A stretch of DNA of 64,000 nt, taken from assembly GCF_025751575.1 (NCBI RefSeq), contig NZ_JAOWLA010000009.1, forward strand, positions 1 to 64,000, written 5' to 3'. Below are positions 26,104 to 34,394 of the stretch, piece by piece. A program made the position numbers and the translations under genes. The stretch's first letter is position 1; each line of letters begins with the position of its first letter. This DNA comes from Albidovulum sediminicola (GTDB taxonomy: Bacteria; Pseudomonadota; Alphaproteobacteria; Rhodobacterales; Rhodobacteraceae). The notes under the pieces are model-generated. The model had not been told where the DNA came from, ran no database searches, and was given only the letters and a program-made list of their open reading frames with translations.

Positions 26104-26358
26104 ATGCCCCGTCCCCTGATTGCCCTCGCCCTGACCCTGGCCGCCTGTGCCCCAGCGGGCCAGGCCCCCGAGGTCGGATCGGTCAACTACGCCGGCACGG
26201 CCTATCCGATCCGCGCACTCGCCTCCGACCCGTCGGTCTGGCGCCTTGAGGTCGACGGCCAGGTCGTCACCTGCCGCGCAGCGACCGAGACGGATTGCTA
26301 CTGGTCGCTGCGCGCTTTCCTTCAAAGCCGCGCGGCGCTTGACGATCTGGAGCCTTGA
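26104..26358 (+). CDS. Small predicted lipoprotein, unknown function
   Basis: An 84-residue protein with signal peptide MPRPLIALALTLAAC and a LAAC lipobox, so the mature protein is probably a membrane-anchored lipoprotein of about 70 residues. AAAGGAGG lies a few bases before the ATG. Two further cysteines (VVTCRAATETDCYW) could form a disulfide in the periplasm. I do not recognise a family. It is 66 bases upstream of the glutathione S-transferase gene. Confidence 0.6.
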   Translation: MPRPLIALALTLAACAPAGQAPEVGSVNYAGTAYPIRALASDPSVWRLEVDGQVVTCRAATETDCYWSLRAFLQSRAALDDLEP

Positions 26359-26424
26359 GCGCGTCTGGCGTCACCCCCTTTACCAGACGGCGGGCGTTTG
26401 GCGCCCAAACCCACGGGACCCTGA

Positions 26425-27126
26425 ATGACCGATGCCATCGACGCCTATTTCTGGCCCACCCCCAACGGCTGGAAGCTGACCATCGCGCTGGAGGAGATGG
26501 AGCTGCCCTACCGGCTGCACCTGATCGACATCGACCACGGCGCGCAACACGCACCCGCGTTCCAGAAGATCTCGCCCAACGGGCGCATTCCGGCGATCGT
26601 CGATCCGGACGGCCCCGGCGGCGAGCCGGTATCGATCTTCGAAAGCGGGGCCATCCTGCTCTATCTGGGCCGCAAGACAGGGCGCTTCCTCGGCACGTCC
26701 GAACGGGAGCGACTGCGCGTCCTCGAATGGCTCATGTGGCAGATGGGCGGGCTGGGGCCAATGGCCGGGCAGGCGCATCACTTCCTGCGCGTGGTGCCGC
26801 GCGCGCGTCCCGAACTCGACGCGACCTATTCTCAGGACCGTTACCGCGCCGAAACCGCGCGGCTTTACGCCGTGCTTGACCGGCAACTCGCCCACCATGA
26901 ATTCATCGCGGGCGATTTCCTCTCGGTCGCGGATTTCGCCGCCTGGCCCTGGGCCTCGCAATGGATCCGGCAGGAGCAGGTGCTGGAGGAGATGCCGCAT
27001 GTCGCGCGCTGGCTGCGCCAGTTGGGCGCGCGCCCGGCGCTGCGACGTGGGCGGCTGCTCCATGCTGAACTGCGCAAGGAAAACGCGGCTGAACTGGCTT
27101 ACCGGCGCGAGATCCTCGGCGGTTAA
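26425..27126 (+). CDS. Glutathione S-transferase family protein (YfcG/YghU-like)
   Basis: A 233-residue thioredoxin-fold plus helical-domain protein. FWPTPNGWKLTIALEEM, NGRIPAIVD and FESGAILLYLGRKTGRFLG match the disulfide-bond oxidoreductase (YfcG/YghU) type of bacterial GSTs, which reduce disulfides with glutathione and use a Thr-Pro-Asn motif instead of a catalytic serine. The helical domain ends with FLSVADFAAWPWASQW. GGGA is six bases from the ATG. It converges with yciB. Confidence 0.87.
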   Translation: MTDAIDAYFWPTPNGWKLTIALEEMELPYRLHLIDIDHGAQHAPAFQKISPNGRIPAIVDPDGPGGEPVSIFESGAILLYLGRKTGRFLGTSERERLRVLEWLMWQMGGLGPMAGQAHHFLRVVPRARPELDATYSQDRYRAETARLYAVLDRQLAHHEFIAGDFLSVADFAAWPWASQWIRQEQVLEEMPHVARWLRQLGARPALRRGRLLHAELRKENAAELAYRREILGG

Positions 27127-27134
27127 GGGCGGGC

Positions 27135-27743
27135 TCAGCCGTCCTTCTCTCCGTCCTTGATGCCGTAGCGCTGAAGCAGCCGGCCCTGCGCCATGAAGAA
27201 GACGAAGACAGCGGCGGTCAGGCCGAAGGTCTTGAAGTTCACCCAGGCCTGGTCGGACATCGTGCGCCAGATGACCTCGTTCAGGACCGCAAGGGCGGCG
27301 AAGAACGCGGCCAGGCGGCGGGTCAGGATCATCCAGCCCGCATGCTCCAGCGGCATCACCTCTTCCATCACCAGCGCGAGGTAGGAGGTGCCGCGCAGGA
27401 GCCCGAAGCCCAGAACACCCGCGAAAAGCAGGTAGATCATCGTCGGCTTCATCTTGAAGAAGCGTTCGTCGTTGAACCAGACCGAAAGCCCCCCGAAGAC
27501 GATCACGAGGACAAGCGTCACGATCTGGATCGCGGCGATGCGTCCGGTCAGCCGCCAGAGCACCAGCGTCGCGGCGATCATGAGCGGAATGAAAAGCGCC
27601 GTCGCCAGGATGAAGCCGCCATAGCTGGTGCCGCCAAGGATGACATGGGCGTCCTTGAAGCGCGTGAAGGCCACGAAGAAGGCGAGCACCGGCCCGAATT
27701 CCAGCGCCAGCTTCAGCCACGGGTTGATCTTGCGTCCGGCCAC
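27135..27743 (-). CDS. yciB: Inner membrane septation protein A family (YciB/IspZ)
   Basis: A 202-residue polytopic membrane protein with about five to six hydrophobic segments. LKLALEFGPVLAFFVAF at the start and RLAAFFAALAVLNEVIWRTM with VNFKTFG near the end are YciB signatures. It is linked to cell envelope and division machinery; its biochemical role is unknown. The start is GTG 27743, just after the stop of the DMT transporter gene, so it is probably in the ftsY operon. Confidence 0.92.
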   Translation of the reverse strand: MAGRKINPWLKLALEFGPVLAFFVAFTRFKDAHVILGGTSYGGFILATALFIPLMIAATLVLWRLTGRIAAIQIVTLVLVIVFGGLSVWFNDERFFKMKPTMIYLLFAGVLGFGLLRGTSYLALVMEEVMPLEHAGWMILTRRLAAFFAALAVLNEVIWRTMSDQAWVNFKTFGLTAAVFVFFMAQGRLLQRYGIKDGEKDG

Positions 27744-27746
27744 GTT

Positions 27747-28649
27747 CTACCCCGCCAGTTTCACGACCGCGGCTCCGGCCGCGATCAGGATCATCAGGCC
27801 CAGCCTGCGCGGCCCGACCCCCTCCCCCAGCATCAGCCAGCCGATCAGGGCGGCGAACAGGGTGGAGGTTTCCCGCAATACCGCCGCCTCCCCCACCTTG
27901 TCGAGCCTTGTCGCCAGCATGAAGGTGCCGAAGCTCGCCCAGGCCACGACCGCGCCCACCAGGCCGCGCAGCGCGAGGGCTGGAATCGCCGAGGACGGCA
28001 GGAGGCGCCAGCGCCGCCAGGTCCAGACCGGCATGAAGACGCCGTCGATCAGGAAGAACCAGGCCAGGAAGGTAAAGGGGTCGGCGGTGGCGCGGATACC
28101 GAAGGCGTCATAGGTGGAATAGAGCGCGACGAAGCCCCCGGTCAGGACCGCCAGCAGCAGGGCCGGCGCCAGCGTGTCGCGCCCGAGGGTCAGGGTGCGG
28201 TAATTGTAGGCGGCAAAGCCCCAGATCCCCGTGACCAGGATCGCGACGCCCAGCCATTGGCCGGGCGTGAAGTGTTCGCCCAAAAGCACCCCCGCGCCCA
28301 GCACGGTAAAGAGCGGCGCGGTGCCCCGCACCACCGGATAGACCACCGTGTAGGCACCGCGCGAATAGGTCGCCGCCTGCGCAAGCTTGTATCCGGCATG
28401 GATCACGAAGGCGCCCGCCAGGATCGGCCAGAGGTGTGGCTCGGGCCAGGGCACCAGGAAGAGCGCCATGGGAAGCGCCATGAGCGCGTAGGAGGCATCG
28501 ATCGCCGCGCGCGAGAGCCAAGGGTCGTGGCGCCCCTTCTGCAAGGCCCCGAAGAGCGCGTGTGTGAACGCCGCCCAGAGCGCGAGGCCCATCGCCAGGC
28601 GATGCCCGGCATCGGTCCCTTCGAGCGAAACGAGCCAGTCGCTCAGCAA
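27747..28649 (-). CDS. EamA/DMT-superfamily transporter
   Basis: A 300-residue protein with ten predicted membrane segments in two EamA repeats. VVRGTAPLFTVLGAGVLLGE closes the first repeat and AVLRETSTLFAALIGWLMLGE the second. TTG 28649 gives the opening LLSDWLVSLEGT; ATG 28592 is another possible start. It exports or imports an unknown small metabolite. It lies between ftsY and yciB on the same strand and is coupled to yciB by a four-base gap. Confidence 0.83.
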   Translation of the reverse strand: MLSDWLVSLEGTDAGHRLAMGLALWAAFTHALFGALQKGRHDPWLSRAAIDASYALMALPMALFLVPWPEPHLWPILAGAFVIHAGYKLAQAATYSRGAYTVVYPVVRGTAPLFTVLGAGVLLGEHFTPGQWLGVAILVTGIWGFAAYNYRTLTLGRDTLAPALLLAVLTGGFVALYSTYDAFGIRATADPFTFLAWFFLIDGVFMPVWTWRRWRLLPSSAIPALALRGLVGAVVAWASFGTFMLATRLDKVGEAAVLRETSTLFAALIGWLMLGEGVGPRRLGLMILIAAGAAVVKLAG

Positions 28650-28659
28650 TCGAGACGCG

Positions 28660-28707
28660 CCGGGGGCTCTGCCCCCGGACCCCCGGAGTATTTGCGCCAG
28701 AATGAAG
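28660..28707. repeat. Rhodobacteraceae-type intergenic hairpin repeat, copy 1
   Basis: CCGGGGGC-TCT-GCCCCCGG is an 8-bp perfect stem, followed by ACCCCCGGAGTATTTGCG and an A/G-rich tail. The same layout recurs inverted at 56729-56780. From memory such elements are frequent between genes of this family; their function is not known to me. Confidence 0.6.
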
Positions 28708-28728
28708 AGGCCGGGCCCATCCCGGCCT
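28708..28728 (-). terminator. Stem-loop at the end of ftsY
   Basis: AGGCCGGG-N5-CCCGGCCT is an 8-bp perfect stem directly abutting the ftsY stop codon. It lacks a U-run on the minus strand, so it may be a processing or stability hairpin rather than a strong terminator. Confidence 0.4.
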
Positions 28729-29876
28729 CAGTCGTTCAGCCCGACAAGGGCGCGGGCGAAGTCCTGCGGGTCGAAGGGGGCAAGATCGTCGATCTGTTCG
28801 CCCACGCCGATCGCGTGGATGGGCAGGCCGAAGCGGTCGGCAAGGGCCACGAGAACGCCCCCCTTGGCGGTGCCGTCGAGCTTGGTCATGACCAAGCCCG
28901 ACACATCGGCGAGCTTGCGGAAGGTCTCGACCTGGCTGAGCGCGTTCTGGCCGGTCGTCGCGTCCAGAACCAGCAGCGTGTTGTGCGGGGCGGAGGCGTC
29001 CTTCTTGCGGATGACGCGGACGATCTTTGCCAGTTCCTCCATCAGGTCCTGGCGATTCTGGAGCCGCCCGGCAGTGTCGATCAGGAGCAAGTCAGCGCCG
29101 TCCCGTTCGGCCCGGTCCATCGCGTCGAAGGCGAGGCTCGCGGGGTCCGAGCCCTCGGGCGCGGTCATGACCGGCACGCCCGCGCGGGTGCCCCAGACCT
29201 GCAACTGCTCGACCGCGGCAGCGCGGAAGGTGTCGCCAGCGGCGATCACGACCTTCTTGCCCGCGGCGCGGAACTGGCTCGCCAGCTTGCCGATGGTCGT
29301 GGTCTTGCCCGACCCGTTGACGCCGACCACCAGCACGACCTGCGGCTTTTTCGCGTAAAGCGGCAGCGGGCGGGCGACAGGCTCCATGATCCGGGCGACC
29401 TCGCCCGCCAGGAGGCCCTTGATCTCCGTGACCGAGAGCTTGCGGCCCATCCGGCCCTCCGCCAGGTTGGCGGTCACGCGCAACGCGGTTTCGACCCCCA
29501 TGTCGGCCTGGATCAACACCTCTTCCAGGCTTTCGAGCATCGCGTCGTCCAGCACCCGGCGCGGCTCGGCCGGCTCGGCGCGTCCGAAAAGGCGCCCGAG
29601 GATCCCGGGCTTTTCGGCCAGCGGCGCGGCGGAGGCCGGGACCTCCGAGGGCGGTACGGGAATTTCTGCAGGCGTTGGCACAGGCGCTTCCGTGGGCGGC
29701 TGCGGCTGTTCGCGTGGCGCGGGCGGTGGCGTTTCGATGGGTGCCGCTGGGGGTGCGTTAGGGGGCGTCTCGTCGGGGGCCGCGTCGGGCGCTTCGGCGA
29801 CGATCGCCTCCAGCCCCTCTTCCAGCTTCGAGGAGGATTTGAAGAGCCGTTCCTTCAGTTTCGAGAAAAACGCCAT
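28728..29876 (-). CDS. ftsY: Signal recognition particle receptor FtsY
   Basis: A 382-residue SRP GTPase. Residues about 25-80 are an acidic, proline-rich linker. The NG domain follows with the G1 loop GVNGSGKTTTIGKL, LLIDTAGRLQNR (G3) and MTKLDGTAKGG (G4). FtsY docks SRP-ribosome complexes at the membrane for co-translational insertion of membrane proteins. The N-terminus MAFFSKLKERLFKSS is amphipathic and fits membrane contact. The DMT transporter and yciB genes lie downstream on the same strand. Confidence 0.97.
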   Translation of the reverse strand: MAFFSKLKERLFKSSSKLEEGLEAIVAEAPDAAPDETPPNAPPAAPIETPPPAPREQPQPPTEAPVPTPAEIPVPPSEVPASAAPLAEKPGILGRLFGRAEPAEPRRVLDDAMLESLEEVLIQADMGVETALRVTANLAEGRMGRKLSVTEIKGLLAGEVARIMEPVARPLPLYAKKPQVVLVVGVNGSGKTTTIGKLASQFRAAGKKVVIAAGDTFRAAAVEQLQVWGTRAGVPVMTAPEGSDPASLAFDAMDRAERDGADLLLIDTAGRLQNRQDLMEELAKIVRVIRKKDASAPHNTLLVLDATTGQNALSQVETFRKLADVSGLVMTKLDGTAKGGVLVALADRFGLPIHAIGVGEQIDDLAPFDPQDFARALVGLND

Positions 29877-29966
29877 TGCATACCCCGTCCGTGATTGTCT
29901 CCACCTAGTCTTTTTGGCCCGGGGATGGAAGAGTGGCGCCGTCGTCAGAAAGGACCGGATCCGCAG

Positions 29967-31037
29967 ATGCCCAGGCCACTTGCTGCCAGATTGATCGACC
30001 CGTTCGTCCGTTTCGCGGTGGCGGGCGCTCTGCCGGTGGTCCTGTTGGGGCTGGCCGCGCTATTCGGCGGGGGGTTCGGCCTTTCGGCCTTCCTCTGGAT
30101 CACGGGGGCCACGTTCCTTCTGGACGAGGCGGAAGTGGTGCCGCGCGGGATCATGGGCGGGGCCGAGGACCGGCGCCTGACGCTGTGGCTGCCAGTGACG
30201 CTCGCCGCCGTGCATTTCCTGATGATCCCGCTGGTGCTCTGGTCGCTGACGACACCCGGGCACGGGCTCTGGGGGTGGTTCGCGACCTTCCTCGCCTTCG
30301 GGCTGTGGTTCGGCCAGGTGTCGAACGCCAACGCCCATGAGTTGATCCACAGGAGCGACCGGCGGCTTTTCCGGCTTGGCATGTGGGTCTATATCACGTT
30401 GCTTTTCGGCCACCACACCTCGGCCCACCGCAGGGTCCACCACCGCTTCGTCGCGACCCCGGACGATCCCAACACCGCCCAGCGGGGCGAAAGCTTCTAC
30501 GCCTTCGCGGCCCGTGCCTGGCCCGGCGCGTTCCGCGCGGGCTACGAGATGGAGAAGTTCCTGATGCGGCCGCGTCTGGGGCGGAAGGCCGGCCGCATCA
30601 ACCCCTATGCGATCTATGTCGGCGGGGCGCTGGCGGTCCTCCTGGCGATCGGGGCCGTCTTCGGACTGGCCGGTGTCCTGGTCTGGCTCGCGCTTTGCGC
30701 ACATGCGCAGTCGCAGATCCTCTTGTCGGACTATGTCCAGCACTACGGCTTGCTGCGCAAGACCGGCGCGGACGGCGCGCCGGAACCTGTCGGACCCCAG
30801 CACAGCTGGGATGCGCCGCAGGGCTTCAGCGGGCTTGCGCTTTTGAACGCGAACCGCCACGCGAGCCATCACCTGCGCCCGGGCCTGAGCTTCGCCGAGC
30901 TGGAGCTTTCGCCGGGCGGTCAGGCGCCGCTCCTGCCCCATTCACTGCCAGTGATGGCGACGGCGGCGCTGTTTCCCCGCCTTTGGCGCCGGATCATGGA
31001 CCGCCGTTTGCCGCCGGAAGAACCGCAACGGTTCTGA
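29967..31037 (+). CDS. Alkane 1-monooxygenase (AlkB) family membrane di-iron hydroxylase
   Basis: A 356-residue integral membrane hydroxylase. The histidine motifs HELIHR, HHTSAHRRVHH and NRHASHH, plus the HYG signature in SDYVQHYGLLR, are all present and would hold the di-iron site. AlkB enzymes hydroxylate terminal carbons of alkanes or fatty chains using rubredoxin; no rubredoxin gene is adjacent. Hydrophobic segments lie at residues about 10-110 and 220-260. The start at 29967 has AGGA 12 bases upstream, slightly far; ATG 29925 is an alternative. Confidence 0.88.
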   Translation: MPRPLAARLIDPFVRFAVAGALPVVLLGLAALFGGGFGLSAFLWITGATFLLDEAEVVPRGIMGGAEDRRLTLWLPVTLAAVHFLMIPLVLWSLTTPGHGLWGWFATFLAFGLWFGQVSNANAHELIHRSDRRLFRLGMWVYITLLFGHHTSAHRRVHHRFVATPDDPNTAQRGESFYAFAARAWPGAFRAGYEMEKFLMRPRLGRKAGRINPYAIYVGGALAVLLAIGAVFGLAGVLVWLALCAHAQSQILLSDYVQHYGLLRKTGADGAPEPVGPQHSWDAPQGFSGLALLNANRHASHHLRPGLSFAELELSPGGQAPLLPHSLPVMATAALFPRLWRRIMDRRLPPEEPQRF

Positions 31038-31096
31038 CCCCTTCGCGATGGCGCCGAGGCATGCGATGCTGACGCGACACCAGATTGGAGCTTGCC

Positions 31097-31486
31097 ATGC
31101 GCGGCGCCCTGCTTCTGGCCCTTTTGTCCGGCCCCGCGATGGCCGCCGACGACCTGCCCCTGACCGCCGGGGAGTTCGAGGCGCTCACGACCGGCCGCAC
31201 GATCACCTACTCGAGCGGCGGCACCTATTACGGCACCGAACAGTACCTGCCCGGCCGCCGCGTCATCTGGACCTTCGGCAGCACCTGCCAGGAGGGGACC
31301 TGGGCACCCGACGGGGACATGATCTGCTTCACCTATGAAGACAGAACCGAGCCCTCCTGCTGGCAGTTCCGCCGCCGCGACGGAGGCCTTGCGGCCTGGA
31401 GCGGCGACGACCTTGAGGGCGAGCCGCTGATCTCGACCTACCAGAGCCGGGCGCCGATGGCCTGCGGACCGCAGGTGGGCGTCTGA
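31097..31486 (+). CDS. Hypothetical secreted protein
   Basis: A 129-residue protein with signal peptide MRGALLLALLSGPAMA and likely cleavage before ADDL. The mature part has four cysteines (STCQEG, MICFTY, PSCWQF, MACGPQ) that could form two disulfides, and alternates Y/W/T-rich strands, suggesting a small beta-rich periplasmic domain. ATG 31097 has GGAG six bases upstream. I do not recognise a named family. It ends seven bases before the convergent xseA. Confidence 0.65.
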   Translation: MRGALLLALLSGPAMAADDLPLTAGEFEALTTGRTITYSSGGTYYGTEQYLPGRRVIWTFGSTCQEGTWAPDGDMICFTYEDRTEPSCWQFRRRDGGLAAWSGDDLEGEPLISTYQSRAPMACGPQVGV

Positions 31487-31492
31487 CGCGCG

Positions 31493-32995
31493 CTAGAACA
31501 GGCTGCCCTGGAACGGGGGCGGCTCGTCGCGCGGCTTCTTCGGCTTCGTCCCCCCGCCCGTGACGGCCGACAGGCGACCATCTTGGAACTCGATCTCCAA
31601 GGCCCCGGCCGCCTCGGCCGCCACGCGGGTCGTCAGCACCCCGCCTTCGCCCCGCACCACGGCATAGCCGCGGCGGAGCGTTTCCGTGTAGCCCAGCGTC
31701 TGGCGCATCCGGTCAAGGCCGGCAAGGCGTTCGGACAGGGCATCGAGCTTCTGGCGCAGCGCGGCGGTCTGGCGGGCGCCAAGTTGATCGACCTCGGTGC
31801 GCCGCCGCACGGTATCGCGCCCTGCGTCGCGGGCCAGGCGCGCCAGCGCGGGCGCCAGCCGCTCGGCGCGCTCGGCCAAGAGCCGCCGTTCGCGCCCGAT
31901 GAAGCCCGTCAGCAATCCCGGCTGCATGCGCGCCGCGCTCGCGTTGAAGGCGGCGCGCTTGCGCGTGGCCGCCGCCAGCAGCGCCGGCCCCAGCCGGTCG
32001 GACCAGTTGTCGAAGCGCTGCCGCGCCGGGTCCAAAAGCGCCTCGGGTCGTCCGAGCGCGCGGGCAAGATCCGAAAGGCGCTGCGCACGCTGATCCTGGC
32101 GCAGGCGCGTCGCGCGCACCATCCGCGCGCCCTGCTCGGACGCCCAGGCCAGCAGTTCCATCCGGACCGGCACCGCCATTTCCGCCGCCGCCGTGGGCGT
32201 GGGCGCCCGCCGGTCGGAGGCATGGTCGATCAGCGTCGTGTCCGTCTCATGCCCCACGGCGGAGATTAGCGGGATGCGCGAGGCCGCCGCCGCGCGCACC
32301 ACGATTTCCTCGTTGAAGCCCCAAAGGTCCTCGATCGAGCCGCCGCCCCGCGCGACGATGATCAGGTCGGGGCGCGGCACAGGACCATCCGCAGGCAATT
32401 CGTTGAAGCCCCGGATCGCCGCCGCGACCTCGGGGGCACATTTCTCGCCCTGCACGGCCACCGGCCAGATCAGCACCCGGCGCGGGAAGCGGTCGCGCAA
32501 ACGGTGCAGGATGTCGCGGATCACCGCGCCCGAGGGCGAGGTGACGACCCCGATGACGCCCGGCAGGAACGGGATCGGCTTCTTGCGCGCGGCATCGAAA
32601 AGCCCCTCGGCCGCCAGCGCCGCCTTGCGCTTTTCCAGCATGACCATCAGCGCACCGGCGCCGGCGGGCACCAGATCCTCGACGATCAGCTGATATTTCG
32701 ACTGCCCCGGAAAGGTGGTCAGGCGGCCGATGGCGATGACCTCCATCCCCTCTTCGGGGCGCACGCTCATCCGCGCGGCCTGGCCCTTCCAGCTAACCGC
32801 GGCGATCACCGCGCGGTCGTCCTTGAGGTCGAAGTAAAGATGCCCCGAGGACGGGCGCGACACGCGGGATATCTCGCCCCGCACCCGGACATGGGCGAAT
32901 TCGCCCTCGATCACGCGCTTCACCGCGCCCGAGATTTCAGAGACCGTGTATTCCGGCTGGTTGCCCCGCGGGGCGCTGTCTTCGAGAAGGTCCAT
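31493..32995 (-). CDS. xseA: Exodeoxyribonuclease VII large subunit
   Basis: A 500-residue protein starting MDLLEDSAPRGNQPEYTVSE. The OB-fold lies at residues about 15-110 (RVRGEISRVSRPSSGHLYFDLKDD), and the catalytic part carries VVTSPSGAVIRDI, IIVARGGGSIEDLWGFNEE and SAVGHETDTTLIDHASDRRAPTP, all XseA signatures. A long coiled coil follows at residues about 290-430. It degrades single-stranded DNA with XseB, whose gene is not here. It is divergent from purD with 67 bases between starts. Confidence 0.96.
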   Translation of the reverse strand: MDLLEDSAPRGNQPEYTVSEISGAVKRVIEGEFAHVRVRGEISRVSRPSSGHLYFDLKDDRAVIAAVSWKGQAARMSVRPEEGMEVIAIGRLTTFPGQSKYQLIVEDLVPAGAGALMVMLEKRKAALAAEGLFDAARKKPIPFLPGVIGVVTSPSGAVIRDILHRLRDRFPRRVLIWPVAVQGEKCAPEVAAAIRGFNELPADGPVPRPDLIIVARGGGSIEDLWGFNEEIVVRAAAASRIPLISAVGHETDTTLIDHASDRRAPTPTAAAEMAVPVRMELLAWASEQGARMVRATRLRQDQRAQRLSDLARALGRPEALLDPARQRFDNWSDRLGPALLAAATRKRAAFNASAARMQPGLLTGFIGRERRLLAERAERLAPALARLARDAGRDTVRRRTEVDQLGARQTAALRQKLDALSERLAGLDRMRQTLGYTETLRRGYAVVRGEGGVLTTRVAAEAAGALEIEFQDGRLSAVTGGGTKPKKPRDEPPPFQGSLF

Positions 32996-33062
32996 GGGGC
33001 GCTTGTATCCTGTTGTCCCCCACCTTAGAACGCCCGCGAACGAAGGCCAAGGGAGCGGGCGC

Positions 33063-34325
33063 ATGAACATTCTGATCCTCGGCGGCGGCGGGCGCGAACA
33101 TGCGCTGGCCTGGGCGGTCAAGCAAAACCCGAAGTGCGACCGGCTGATCGTGGCGCCGGGCAATGCCGGGATCGCGGCGATCGCCGAATGCGCCGACATC
33201 GACATCCTGAGCGGCACGACGGTCGTGACCTTTGTCGAGGAAAACGCGATCGATTTCGTGATCGTCGGGCCCGAGGCGCCGCTGGCGGCGGGCGTGGCCG
33301 ACGCGCTGCGCGCCGCCGGTGTGCTGACCTTCGGCCCCTCGGCCGCAGCCGCGCGGCTTGAGGCGTCCAAGTCCTTCACCAAGGAAATCTGCGACGCCTC
33401 CGGCGCGCCGACGGCGGGCTACGCGCGCTTCACCGACAAGGCGACGGCCGTGGATTACGTCCGGCGCACGGGCGCGCCCATCGTGGTCAAGGCCGATGGA
33501 TTGGCCGCGGGCAAGGGCGTCGTCGTCGCCATGACCGAGGACGAGGCGCTGACAGCGCTGGACGACATGTTCGGCGGCAGCTTCGGCGCCGCCGGGGCCG
33601 AGGTCGTGATCGAGGAGTTCATGGAAGGTGAAGAGGCCTCGTTCTTCATCCTCTGCGACGGGACGGACGTGCTGCCGGTGGGCACCGCGCAAGACCACAA
33701 GCGCGTGGGCGAAGGCGACACCGGCCCCAACACCGGCGGCATGGGCGCCTATTCCCCCGCCCCGGTCCTGTCGGACGAAATCGCGCGCCGCGCGCTGGAA
33801 GAGATCGTGAAGCCCACCGTTGCAGAGATGGCGCGCCGTGGCACCCCCTTCCAGGGCGTGCTTTACGCGGGTCTGATGATCAAGGACGGGGCCCCACGGC
33901 TGGTGGAATACAACGTCCGTTTCGGCGACCCCGAATGCCAGGTGCTGATGACGCGGCTGGGCGCGCAGGCGCTCGACCTGATGCTCGCCTGCGCCGAGGG
34001 GCGGCTGGCCGAGGCGCAGGTCAACTGGGCGGCCGACCACGCGCTGACCGTGGTGATGGCGGCCGAGGGCTATCCGGGCGCCTACCGCAAGGGCACGGCG
34101 ATCCGCGGCCTTGATGCGCTGCCGGAGGATTCCTTCCACATGGCCTTCCATGCGGGCACGGCGGAGCGGGACGGCGCGGTCGTCGCGACCGGTGGGCGCG
34201 TCCTGAACGTCACAGCGCGCGGCGCTTCCCTGCGCGAAGCGCGCGAGCGCGCCTACGCGATGGTGGACGCGATCGACTGGCCCGAAGGATTCTGTCGCCG
34301 CGACATCGGCTGGCGCGCGCTCTGA
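33063..34325 (+). CDS. purD: Phosphoribosylamine-glycine ligase
   Basis: A 420-residue ATP-grasp enzyme from MNILILGGGGREHALAWAV. VVKADGLAAGKGVVVA and NTGGMGAYSPAPVL are diagnostic. It makes glycinamide ribonucleotide from phosphoribosylamine, glycine and ATP in purine synthesis. Length is standard. It shares a short divergent promoter gap with xseA. Confidence 0.97.
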   Translation: MNILILGGGGREHALAWAVKQNPKCDRLIVAPGNAGIAAIAECADIDILSGTTVVTFVEENAIDFVIVGPEAPLAAGVADALRAAGVLTFGPSAAAARLEASKSFTKEICDASGAPTAGYARFTDKATAVDYVRRTGAPIVVKADGLAAGKGVVVAMTEDEALTALDDMFGGSFGAAGAEVVIEEFMEGEEASFFILCDGTDVLPVGTAQDHKRVGEGDTGPNTGGMGAYSPAPVLSDEIARRALEEIVKPTVAEMARRGTPFQGVLYAGLMIKDGAPRLVEYNVRFGDPECQVLMTRLGAQALDLMLACAEGRLAEAQVNWAADHALTVVMAAEGYPGAYRKGTAIRGLDALPEDSFHMAFHAGTAERDGAVVATGGRVLNVTARGASLREARERAYAMVDAIDWPEGFCRRDIGWRAL

Positions 34326-34394
34326 GTCCGCGCGATTGTGCGGGCCACAATTTTGTCAGTGGACAAGGGATGGGCGCGGTCCTAGCAGTCTTGC

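Noticed and set aside
27342-29894. 850-codon plus-strand open frame over yciB, the DMT transporter and ftsY
   Set aside because: It crosses three certain genes on the other strand and has no recognisable domain.
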